A stretch of DNA of 43,448 bases from a virus: the IMG/VR virus record IMGVR_UViG_3300044950_000601, positions 1 to 43,448 of that record, one strand, 5' to 3'. Position numbers and translations under genes: made by a program. The notes beneath the pieces are model-generated. The model was not told the DNA's origin and did no database searches. It worked only from the letters and a program-made list of their open reading frames with translations. Of this stretch, positions 37,347 through 43,448 are shown one piece after another. Within the stretch, counting starts at the first letter, position 1. Each line of letters begins with the position of its first letter.

Positions 37347-37928
37347 ATGAAATACCTGATTTTATTCGCAACACTGACCCAGGCCGCACTCAGCTACGGG
37401 GACACCTTGCAGCAACGGGTTGACGCATTGGACGGGGCACCGAACGTGCTTGAGGCGTGGATCGAGGTCGCCCCGGTGAGCATCGGCAGGGCGGGCACGG
37501 TCTACGCGGGGCGCGTGGCCTGGGTGGAGAGCACCGGAGCCACGGCCACCCAGAAGGGCATCGAGGTGATCGTGGTCAACCTGGGCGTGGTCGGGCAGGA
37601 GGCCGCGTATTGGCTGAATGCTATTCCCGAGCCGCTGAAACCTGCCACGCCGGATGCCTACATCACGGGGCGGACGGTGCCGTTCACGAAGGCCCAGGTG
37701 GAGAGCTTCTGTAATACGCAGTGGAAGGCGACGAGCGGCAACGCGGCGGCACGTGACGTGATTGAATTCTCGGTTGAGAACGTGACAGCGAACACCGTGC
37801 GCGTGTCGGGACTGTTTCACGATGTGGCCACGAACAACCGGCTGCAACTCACCTACCTGATTAGCCTGGTGGACGCGAATGGCTCTGCTTCTGGAGCCAA
37901 CGTCAAGTTTGAGAAGGTGGTGGAATGA
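37347..37928 (+). CDS. Secreted protein of the fibre cluster, 193 aa
   Basis: I prefer the ATG at 37347, one base after the fibre stop, because the protein then begins MKYLILFATLTQAALSYGDT, a typical signal peptide. The mature part has two beta-rich halves (VEVIVVNLG-like strands, then FSVENVTANTVRVSGLFHDV). No family is recognised. It ends in an ATGA overlap. Confidence 0.68.
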   Translation: MKYLILFATLTQAALSYGDTLQQRVDALDGAPNVLEAWIEVAPVSIGRAGTVYAGRVAWVESTGATATQKGIEVIVVNLGVVGQEAAYWLNAIPEPLKPATPDAYITGRTVPFTKAQVESFCNTQWKATSGNAAARDVIEFSVENVTANTVRVSGLFHDVATNNRLQLTYLISLVDANGSASGANVKFEKVVE

Positions 37929-39589
37929 TGTTCCGCAGACTGATAGCCTGCTGTCTGATACTGATCGCGCCGCTGTCGTGGGCTGATTGGGCTGACGAAA
38001 GAGACGGCAGCTTAGGATACGATACCGTCACAACGCTCGCCTCGGCTATCGATGAGGCTGTGACGTTTGTCGTCGTGTATATGTCCGATCTGTCTGCTGA
38101 TTTTTGGGCCGCAATGGACACCGCCTCGGACACCGACGGCAAGACTATCCGCGTGAGCACCGCAGACGGCACGACGCAGCTCGCCTGTGTGCCCATCGGC
38201 GTCAACACCGGCACGGACACCGGGTGTCTCATATTCCTCGGGACCGGCATGTCGGCGTCGGTGGACGTGGACTACCGGATCTATGTTGGCAACGCCTCGC
38301 TGTCTATGCCCACGGCGAGCGGCGGCATGGGCGAGCAAGCGGTATTCGCGAGTTATGCTGGGGTGTATTTCCCCGGCGTGGCAACGCGGGACTGGACATC
38401 AGGCGGGCGGACGCTGACTGCGGTGAACAGCCCCGGCACGGCGGCGTCCGGTTATGAAGGCATCGTGGCGGCGACGTATGTTACCGCGTCATCGCAGTAT
38501 CACAGTTACAGCGGGACGCAGGCGGTGACTGACTGGCCGTTGACACTGGAGGCGCTAGGCTACGCTGACAATTTGACGGCAGATCATTGTTTGGTCGCGC
38601 TATCGGATTCCGCAACTGCATTCAGTTACGTAGAAAATTACTTATCGGGGACCAGTGCCGATAAGCCGCGTATGTTGGTGCAGGGGCCATCCGGTTCCTT
38701 GTCTGCGGCGGCGCCGACAACAGCAACGTATTCAGCGACCACATGGCACTATACAGTAGCTACGCGAGACGATGATACCGGCACATCAAAGATATATTTG
38801 GACGCAGGCACGGCCGGCACAAACGCAACCACAGTGGCCGCGACGCCTACGTTTGACAGACTCGGCATCGGCGCGCGCGTAGGGTCGACAGTCATACATG
38901 AAATGGGTGGCCGCGTCGCCGTCGCGTTGCTGTCATCCAGCGTTCGCAGCGCGGATTACATCGCGACTATGCAGGACAACTGGGCCGGGACGATGTACTC
39001 GGCGGGCGCGTGGACGGCGCTGGACTCGGATGTAGTCGCAGGATCCACTGGCTGGGTGCTGTTCCAGACGATAGGCCAGTCAACGAGCGCAGCCGCCGAC
39101 TGGACGAATACCGCCGACGCGCTGGTGGACGATGCCAACACGGCGGAATGCACGCTCGACGATACGGGCGTATTCGAGTCGGAGTATCTGAACTTCACCA
39201 ACCCGGCATACGGCACGACGATACCGACCGGCGCGCCGTCGTACACCGTGGAATTTCGCATCAAGAAAAAGAGCGACACCAGCAGCGCGCGCGAGATTCA
39301 GGACTTGACCGTGCAGTTCATTGATGACACCGGGACGCGCGTGGGGGACAACGAAGCCGACACGATAACCGACTGGCCCAGTGCGCTGGGCACGGTGGAC
39401 TACATCGTCTCGGGCCTCACGCCGGACGGCACGGAGTTCACGTCGGCGGCTGGCATGGCGCTGCGGGCCACGGGCGTAAACACGAACGGTGCCACGCTCA
39501 CCGAAGTGGCGACCGCGTGGATCCGCGTCTCGTGGACTGGCACGGACGCCGCCTACAACACGCGCGGATTTTTCGCACTCACTGAGTGA
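37925..39589 (+). CDS. Secreted DUF2341/lectin-like protein, 554 aa
   Basis: A signal peptide (MMFRRLIACCLILIAPLSWA) is followed by a DUF2341-like domain (DGKTIRVSTADGTTQLACV, VDYRIYVGNAS), then a ConA/LamG-like jelly roll (residues about 150-350: YHSYSGTQAVTDWPLTLEALGYAD, TWHYTVATRDDD, KIYLDAG). A beta-rich C-terminal region ends at GFFALTE. Such domains bind carbohydrate. It may recognise the host surface or be displayed by infected cells. Confidence 0.72.
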   Translation: MMFRRLIACCLILIAPLSWADWADERDGSLGYDTVTTLASAIDEAVTFVVVYMSDLSADFWAAMDTASDTDGKTIRVSTADGTTQLACVPIGVNTGTDTGCLIFLGTGMSASVDVDYRIYVGNASLSMPTASGGMGEQAVFASYAGVYFPGVATRDWTSGGRTLTAVNSPGTAASGYEGIVAATYVTASSQYHSYSGTQAVTDWPLTLEALGYADNLTADHCLVALSDSATAFSYVENYLSGTSADKPRMLVQGPSGSLSAAAPTTATYSATTWHYTVATRDDDTGTSKIYLDAGTAGTNATTVAATPTFDRLGIGARVGSTVIHEMGGRVAVALLSSSVRSADYIATMQDNWAGTMYSAGAWTALDSDVVAGSTGWVLFQTIGQSTSAAADWTNTADALVDDANTAECTLDDTGVFESEYLNFTNPAYGTTIPTGAPSYTVEFRIKKKSDTSSAREIQDLTVQFIDDTGTRVGDNEADTITDWPSALGTVDYIVSGLTPDGTEFTSAAGMALRATGVNTNGATLTEVATAWIRVSWTGTDAAYNTRGFFALTE

Positions 39590-39605
39590 CTAGAACGGAT
39601 TATTG

Positions 39606-39887
39606 ATGGCTGAGACTGGTGACATCGTGGCCGCCGCGACCGGCGTGGGGGCGTTCTTCGGCGCGCTCTTCGGGGCGTGGAAGATATTCAAACCGGCCAC
39701 CCAGCCGGAGAAAGGCGCAGGCATGGAGACGCGCGTGGCACGACTGGAAGAACGGGCAGACGAACAGGACCGACGCGAGGTGGAGCGGGTGCAGTGGCGC
39801 GGGGAGATATTCGCGCGGCTGCTGGCGCTGGATAAAAACACAAGCGCGATACTGGCGATACTGGACGAACGGAGGGAACATAGATGA
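39606..39887 (+). CDS. Small membrane protein, possible holin, 93 aa
   Basis: One membrane segment (about 8-26: VAAATGVGAFFGALFGAWKIF) is followed by a coiled coil (VARLEERADEQDRREVERV). It directly precedes the endolysin gene and overlaps it (ATGA). The layout fits a class III-type holin or a lysis regulator. Confidence 0.65.
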   Translation: MAETGDIVAAATGVGAFFGALFGAWKIFKPATQPEKGAGMETRVARLEERADEQDRREVERVQWRGEIFARLLALDKNTSAILAILDERREHR

Positions 39888-40417
39888 ACGACGCATGTTT
39901 TCTAGCCGCATTCGATAACCTCATGGCGCTGGAAGGCGGCAAGGTTACCGACCACGCCGGGCCGACGAACTACGGCATCACCCTGCGCAACCTGCAAGAC
40001 TCTGGCGACATGGACTTCGACCTGAACCACAACGGCGCGCTGGACCGTGAAGACCTCTGGACATTCAGCCGGGACGACGCGCGCGTCTACGTCTACCGGC
40101 ACTGGTGGGCGTCGGTCGGTCTGGACAAGATCGGATCGCCCATCGTGGCTAGTAAGGTTCTCGACATCACGTATAACTGCGGCGTGCCCAGGGGCGTGCG
40201 GATGCTGCAAGCGGCGTGCAACCGCTTCGGCAGCGCGCTGGACATTGACGGCAAGCTCGGGCCGGTGACCATCGAGGCTGTCAACCGCATCAACGGCGCG
40301 TCGCTGGTGTCGGCACTACGCGATGAACAGGCCGCGTGGTATCAGTACCTCATTCGCAGCAACCCGGCGCGGTTCAAGAAATACGAGCGTGGCTGGATGC
40401 GGCGGGCGCAGACGTGA
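39884..40417 (+). CDS. Endolysin, GH108 N-acetylmuramidase type, 177 aa
   Basis: LMALEGGKVTDHAGPTNYGITLRNL holds the catalytic Glu (E17) in the EGG motif of glycosyl hydrolase 108. The C-terminal part (NCGVPRGVRMLQAACNRFG...DGKLGPVTIEAVN) is a PG_binding_3-type domain. Residues 46-57 (DLNHNGALDRED) look like an EF-hand or dockerin calcium loop. No signal peptide is present, so release depends on the holin. Confidence 0.9.
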   Translation: MNDACFLAAFDNLMALEGGKVTDHAGPTNYGITLRNLQDSGDMDFDLNHNGALDREDLWTFSRDDARVYVYRHWWASVGLDKIGSPIVASKVLDITYNCGVPRGVRMLQAACNRFGSALDIDGKLGPVTIEAVNRINGASLVSALRDEQAAWYQYLIRSNPARFKKYERGWMRRAQT

Positions 40418-40506
40418 GCCAGCGGCCCGGCTTACTGGAGATCGGAATTATTCTGGCCGTCATTCTGGCGGCGCTAACGCTCGCACTGCGGGCAGTAGGA
40501 GACTGA
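40414..40506 (+). CDS. 30-aa single-membrane-span lysis peptide
   Basis: GTG start overlapping the endolysin stop (GTGA). The short peptide reads MSQRPGLLE, then a 19-residue hydrophobic span (IGIILAVILAALTLALRAV) and GD. Its place between endolysin and the next membrane gene, with AGGAGACTGAT leading into that gene, suggests an antiholin or pinholin-like role. Confidence 0.55.
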   Translation: MSQRPGLLEIGIILAVILAALTLALRAVGD

Positions 40507-40507
40507 T

Positions 40508-41017
40508 ATGGGTGCTAATAGATTTCTGAAGCGGGTGACGTTACGCAAGGCCGCATCGACCGGGGTGACCTTCCTCGGGCTGTTCGTCGCGGGCATGGCG
40601 ACGGTGGACATACCGACCGACCCATCGGCGCTGGACAAGGCGCTCCCGGCCATCGGTATCGCTGTGGCGGGCGCTGCGTGGCGGGCGTATCGGAACATGC
40701 GGAAGAACAGCGACAAGGCGGGGAACCCGCTGGCCGGGCCGAACGTGCCGAGCGGGTACGCGCTCGCGGTGGCTGGCCTCGCTGCCACGCTGGCGGGCTG
40801 TGTGACGACGACGGCGCCGGACGGGACTACGACCACGGGACTGGACCCGGTGGCGCTGGAGACTGCGTGGGCCACGTGGGAACGGTACGAAGCCCGGCGC
40901 GTGGAACTGGAGCGGCAGAAGCGTGAGGCCGACGCGGAGGAACGCGCCCGGCTGGAGGCTGAGTTACGCAGACTGGAACCGGAGATCGTGCGGCTGGCGG
41001 AGCGGCTGGGGCTGTAG
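40508..41017 (+). CDS. Membrane protein with internal lipobox (holin/spanin-like chimera), 169 aa
   Basis: GGAGACTGAT precedes the ATG. Hydrophobic spans lie near residues 18-34 and 47-60, and a third (82-97, YALAVAGLAATLAGC) ends in a lipobox-like LAGC at C98. The last 60 residues are a charged coiled coil (ERYEARRVELERQKREAD). The tail looks like an outer-membrane spanin and the front like a holin. An internal GTG at 40745 could start a free lipoprotein but lacks a clear ribosome site. Confidence 0.62.
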   Translation: MGANRFLKRVTLRKAASTGVTFLGLFVAGMATVDIPTDPSALDKALPAIGIAVAGAAWRAYRNMRKNSDKAGNPLAGPNVPSGYALAVAGLAATLAGCVTTTAPDGTTTTGLDPVALETAWATWERYEARRVELERQKREADAEERARLEAELRRLEPEIVRLAERLGL

Positions 41018-41018
41018 G

Positions 41019-41060
41019 CAAATACTAATTTGGTATGAATTAGTATGAAATTAGTATTTG
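41019..41060. repeat. AT-rich 13-bp perfect inverted repeat
   Basis: CAAATACTAATTT (41019-41031) is the exact reverse complement of AAATTAGTATTTG (41048-41060). The 16-nt spacer holds another ATTAGTAT copy. It lies in an AT-rich island between lysis genes and the 41104 promoter. It could be an operator or an integrase arm-type site. Confidence 0.85.
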
Positions 41061-41061
41061 A

Positions 41062-41090
41062 CCCGGCTGGGCAACTGGCCGGGAATTTTT
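41062..41090 (+). terminator. Intrinsic terminator of the late operon
   Basis: CCCGGC (41062-41067) pairs with GCCGGG (41078-41083), followed by AATTTTTATTT. It ends the lysis transcript just before the strong promoter. Confidence 0.8.
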
Positions 41091-41103
41091 ATTTACAAGG
41101 GGC

Positions 41104-41132
41104 TTGACAATACGCATTACGTAATGTATAAT
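41104..41132 (+). promoter_or_regulatory. Perfect consensus sigma70 promoter with palindromic operator
   Basis: TTGACA (41104-41109), exactly 17 nt, TATAAT (41127-41132). The spacer contains CATTACGTAATG (41115-41126), a perfect 12-bp palindrome ideally placed for a dimeric repressor. An unregulated promoter this strong would be costly, so control is expected. Confidence 0.92.
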
Positions 41133-41176
41133 GATGACAGTTAAGGCAACCGCGCGGGAGCGCAGAGGAGAACGGG

Positions 41177-41515
41177 ATGACCAAGCAGGAACTGATAAGC
41201 GAAAACGAAAAGCACATGACGAATGAATCCCTTGCCGCGATTACCTCAGCGCCCGAGGCTGCATGGGAGACGATTGTCGCCGCTGCTGCCGCTATTGACG
41301 CTGAAGACATCGGAATCGACTGCGAAGCAGCCACCACCCACGAAACGATGGAAGACTTCGACAACAGCCGGATGAACCACTGGTCGGAACGCGGTAAGCG
41401 CGTTGCCGGTTCGGGCTTCGTGGTTTACGAAAACATCCAGATCACCAAAGGTCAGCGCCGCCAGCGCCTCGCGGTTATCGACTGCGGCGACTTCCGCCTC
41501 TGTCTCACCGCGTAA
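41177..41515 (+). CDS. Hypothetical 112-aa protein behind a strong promoter
   Basis: AGGAG lies before the ATG. The N-terminal half is acidic and Ala-rich (ITSAPEAAWETIVAAAAAIDAEDIGIDCEAAT). The C-terminal half has a basic, beta-like stretch (GFVVYENIQITKGQRRQRLAVIDCGDFRL). No family is recognised. It is separately transcribed from the late genes and lies next to attP, as lysogenic conversion genes often do. Confidence 0.68.
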   Translation: MTKQELISENEKHMTNESLAAITSAPEAAWETIVAAAAAIDAEDIGIDCEAATTHETMEDFDNSRMNHWSERGKRVAGSGFVVYENIQITKGQRRQRLAVIDCGDFRLCLTA

Positions 41516-41522
41516 TTAACCC

Positions 41523-41547
41523 GCCGGGCGGCTGACCACCGCCCGGC
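41523..41547 (+). other. Intercistronic hairpin
   Basis: GCCGGGCGG pairs with CCGCCCGGC around a 7-nt loop, between the 41177 and 41565 genes. It resembles the hairpin at 2100-2129. It may lower expression of the second gene or stabilise the first mRNA. Confidence 0.65.
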
Positions 41548-41564
41548 AAAACTGGAGAATGAGC

Positions 41565-41897
41565 ATGGCCACCAAGCACCGAGGCAAAGCAGCGCAGGCC
41601 GCTTACGCGAAGAAGCAAGGCGAGAAAATGCAGCGCGCCCGCGAGAACTACAACCCAGAGGCGGCAAAACGCGAGGCCGAAGCTGACCACGACTACGTAC
41701 TGGCGCAGGCGCGGCTCGGACGCCCGACCCTGACCGGCGAGACGCTGACCGTCCAGCAGGTACGACTCACCGCCGCGCAGATCGCCACCGCGCGAAGGCT
41801 GGGCGCGGGGAACCTCAGCGCGGGCGTGCGGCTGGCGCTGGATGAGTTGGGCGGAATTAAGGCGGTTGAGGCGGAAACCAGGCGGAAAAAGCGGTAA
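41565..41897 (+). CDS. Ribbon-helix-helix-like regulator candidate, 110 aa
   Basis: The ATG at 41565 is chosen because GGAG then has 7-nt spacing; 41559 would be too close. After a basic helical first half, residues about 63-98 read LTVQQVRLTAAQIATARRLGA-type strand, helix and then GNLSAGVRLALDEL, which recalls Arc/MetJ-like ribbon-helix-helix proteins. Such a dimer could bind the CATTACGTAATG palindrome of its own promoter. Confidence 0.6.
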   Translation: MATKHRGKAAQAAYAKKQGEKMQRARENYNPEAAKREAEADHDYVLAQARLGRPTLTGETLTVQQVRLTAAQIATARRLGAGNLSAGVRLALDELGGIKAVEAETRRKKR

Positions 41898-41911
41898 ATT
41901 TACCACAGACG

Positions 41912-41953
41912 AATAAGGCCATTCCGGCAGCAGATCGCGGGAATGGCCTTATT
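41912..41953. terminator. Bidirectional-type terminator
   Basis: AATAAGGCCATTCC (41912-41925) and GGAATGGCCTTATT (41940-41953) form a perfect 14-bp stem with a 14-nt loop. AT-rich flanks (TTATT on both strands) let it act for the 41177-41897 operon and for leftward transcription from int. Confidence 0.8.
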
Positions 41954-41967
41954 TATTGGGGTTTTGA

Positions 41968-42017
41968 TGGTGGGCGATACAGGGCTCGAACCTGTGACCC
42001 CCTGTGTGTAAGACAGG
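41968..42017 (-). other. attP: 3' end of tRNA-Val(UAC)
   Basis: Read on the minus strand, 42017-42001 is an anticodon arm with a 5-bp stem and loop CTTACAC (anticodon TAC at 42010-42008). A variable loop, T-arm (ACAGG-TTCGAGC-CCTGT) and ATCGCCCACCA end follow to 41968. The 5' half of a tRNA is missing. It lies 24 bp beyond the int stop, so integration would use a host tRNA-Val gene and restore its 3' end. Confidence 0.92.
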
Positions 42018-42041
42018 AATGGAACGCTGCAAATAAACGGG

Positions 42042-43175
42042 TTACGTTTCAGTTGGGCGAAAGTTGGGCGGAAAGAGATCGAAGTATGCGCGTCCGTCGG
42101 CTTCGGTGGCCAGCGTCCGATAGGTGGAATACAGCAGCGCTGGGCTGTGGTGACCCAGTTCGTGGGCGGTCAGGGTGGCATTCCGATGGGCGGCGAGGTG
42201 GTACGAGGCGAACGAGTGCCGCATGGCGTTCCTGGGCCAGGCGAAGCCATTCAGTGCCTTGGTGATCTCGGCTGTCCGCTTGCGGTGGTTGGTCTGGCGT
42301 AGCACACTCGTTGCCGGGTAGGACTGGAGCCACGCGGCGAGGTTGGCCGGGATGCTGAGGTATCTTTGCTGCCCGGTCTTGGCCTGAGCGGGGCCGATGT
42401 GGAGGCAATCAGGTTGCCAGCAGTCGGCGGTCCAGCGGTCGAGCTCTGCGGTCCTGGCCCCGGTGAAGAAGCCCACGGCGAAGTACGGGAGCAGGGCGGG
42501 ATCGGACTGGGCCACGGCTCCGAGGAACAGCCGCACGGACGCCACGGGCAGGCACACGGGGGCTTCTCTGCGCACGGAGGCCGCGGGGATGGGGTCAACC
42601 GGGTTGGTGGCACACATGCCCTCACGCATGGCCCAGGCGAAGAACGCTGCCAGGGTGCGGCGGTATCCGTTCCACGAGTTCCCCCTATACCCACAGCAGA
42701 CGAGCCACGCCTTGATCTGGTCGGTGGTGACCTCGTGGCAGTGCAGGGTCTGTTCTTCCCCGGAGTCGCGGAGGAACTTGCCCACGTGGTCCCGGTATCC
42801 TTCGGCGGTGCGCTCCCTGCGGTCAAGGGCGGTCTTCTCGGCTTGGATGTCTATCAGGGCGTCACGCACGAGCACGGGCCGGACGGGCCTTTCCTGGGCC
42901 TGCACGAGGGCGCGGGCGGCATCGGTGAGGGTCTTCCCCGGTGGCAGCAGGTTGAGTGCCTCGCGGGCGTCGGCAAGCTGGAGCACGGTGAGGGGGACGG
43001 TGCGGCGTTCGCGGTCAAGTTGGCGCCGGTCTATCTCGCCCTGGGCCTGGGCTTCGGTTGGGTAGATCTTGCGGAAGCGCTTGCCGTCGGTCCACAGCGT
43101 GCAGAGCCACGTGCCGTGGGGTGTCGGCGTGATGTGGCCCCCGTTGTAGGCGCGCGGCTTGGGCTTGCGGGCCAT
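42042..43175 (-). CDS. int: Tyrosine integrase, 377 aa
   Basis: The N-terminal 100 residues hold an arm-binding-like domain (GGHITPTPHGTWLCTLWTDGKRFRKIYPT). A SAM-like core-binding domain follows to about 200. Catalytic residues seen: R241 (TGARTAEL), K266 (AKTGQQRY), R319-H320 (AMRHSFASY, with Asn where a first His is often found), H342 (LGHHS) and Tyr352 (YSTYR). Start ATG overlaps the lipoprotein stop (TAATG). It directs integration at the adjacent tRNA-Val attP. Confidence 0.95.
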   Translation of the reverse strand: MARKPKPRAYNGGHITPTPHGTWLCTLWTDGKRFRKIYPTEAQAQGEIDRRQLDRERRTVPLTVLQLADAREALNLLPPGKTLTDAARALVQAQERPVRPVLVRDALIDIQAEKTALDRRERTAEGYRDHVGKFLRDSGEEQTLHCHEVTTDQIKAWLVCCGYRGNSWNGYRRTLAAFFAWAMREGMCATNPVDPIPAASVRREAPVCLPVASVRLFLGAVAQSDPALLPYFAVGFFTGARTAELDRWTADCWQPDCLHIGPAQAKTGQQRYLSIPANLAAWLQSYPATSVLRQTNHRKRTAEITKALNGFAWPRNAMRHSFASYHLAAHRNATLTAHELGHHSPALLYSTYRTLATEADGRAYFDLFPPNFRPTET

Positions 43176-43448
43176 TAGAACCCGCCAGGCTTCCAGGATG
43201 TTCCTTCATAGGACGAAAATCGAGCAGTGCCCACAACCAGAGCCAAGTCAGGCCCAGGGGATGGGCCGAAGATGGTCAGCTTATATGGCCAATTCTTATC
43301 GGCACCGGGCAGCACATACACAGCATTGCGCATGGCGAGGACTGCCTTTTCCGCATACGCACCGACGCTTGCTGTGGGCGCGGATGGCATATCAACACGG
43401 GCGAAGATGTACCCATGCTCATTCAACCCTACCTCGCTTGGGACATTG
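43175..43448 (-). CDS. Lipoprotein next to integrase, 3' part
   Basis: This is the C-terminal part of the junction-spanning gene that begins at 264. It reads on from 43448, contains GLNEHGYIFARVDMPSAPTA and AEKAVLAMRNAVYVLPGADK, and ends ...SYEGTSWKPGGF with its TAA at 43175-43177. The whole protein is 134 aa. Taken alone from its internal Met at 43426 it would be read wrongly as an 83-aa protein without a lipobox. Confidence 0.88.
   Translation of the reverse strand, partial: NVPSEVGLNEHGYIFARVDMPSAPTASVGAYAEKAVLAMRNAVYVLPGADKNWPYKLTIFGPSPGPDLALVVGTARFSSYEGTSWKPGGF
43316..43448. repeat. Terminal direct repeat, right copy
   Basis: Matches 1-133 except A at 43322 for G at 7. Joining the two ends closes the genome and restores the lipoprotein reading frame. 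Confidence 0.95.

Noticed and set aside
41177-41897. Toxin-antitoxin pair
   Set aside because: The second gene may be ribbon-helix-helix-like, but gene order, lengths and the first protein's sequence match no toxin family I know, and the genes do not overlap.
41968-42017. Complete phage-encoded tRNA-Val gene
   Set aside because: The 5' half (acceptor and D-arm) is missing; beyond 42017 the sequence no longer fits a tRNA.

Overview
The window is a temperate siphovirus genome in an essentially complete, circularly closed state. Positions 1-133 repeat 43316-43448 with one mismatch, so the unique sequence is about 43.3 kb. One gene, a lipoprotein, runs across the junction: its 5' part is at 1-264 and its 3' part at 43175-43448. 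The DNA is GC-rich. Genes are densely packed and often joined by ATGA or TAATG overlaps. The host cannot be named from the sequence. Lipobox and signal-peptide proteins, a spanin-like lysis gene and a host-type tRNA-Val attachment site suggest a Gram-negative (diderm) bacterium. The heptamer repeats at many gene junctions resemble those I recall from cyanobacteria and from Planctomycetota/Verrucomicrobiota/Chlorobi-like genomes; this is a weak, unchecked clue.

Layout. (1) Leftward lysogeny operon: an unknown 148-aa gene (403-849), the junction-spanning lipoprotein, then a tyrosine integrase (42042-43175). It ends at attP, a 50-bp copy of the 3' end of tRNA-Val(UAC) at 41968-42017. (2) A control region (850-1091) with six 13-bp tandem repeats, a strong rightward promoter and an operator-like palindrome. 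(3) Rightward early genes (1092-12799): small HTH proteins, a structured gap at 1795-2161, a RecF/SMC-like ATPase, a Sak4-like RecA-fold ATPase, an SSB-like DUF669 protein with an EEIPF tip, an SF2 helicase, a PrimPol-helicase replicase, a RusA resolvase, a ParB-Dam fusion beside a dense GATC cluster, a zinc-finger protein and an HNH nuclease. (4) Packaging: P27-type small terminase and large terminase. (5) An insertion-like block (15.4-19.7 kb): a second SF2 helicase with three C-terminal repeats, a chain of small coupled genes and a strong terminator. (6) Head and tail: portal-MuF fusion, protease, HK97 capsid, accessory structural proteins, connectors, tail tube, tail chaperones with a probable -1 frameshift, tape measure, Dit-like pair, Tal-like protein, and three consecutive fibre/lectin-like proteins with Sec signal peptides. 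(7) Lysis (39.6-41.0 kb): a small membrane protein, a GH108-type endolysin, a 30-aa membrane peptide and a membrane/lipobox chimera. (8) A two-gene operon (41.1-41.9 kb) behind a perfect consensus promoter, just before attP.

How it fits together. After infection the promoter at 1031-1059 would drive HTH regulators and then recombination and replication genes. PrimPol-helicase, SSB-like protein and resolvase form a self-sufficient replication set, and the ParB-Dam protein may act on the GATC cluster next to its own gene. Terminase, head, tail and lysis genes follow on the same strand. Lysogeny depends on the leftward operon, with integration into a tRNA-Val gene. The strongest leads are the GATC cluster with the ParB-Dam fusion, the period-7 junction repeats, the signal-peptide tail proteins, the helicase with triplicated C-terminal modules, and the integrase-linked lipoprotein. 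No search or structure prediction was run; family names rest on motifs read by eye.
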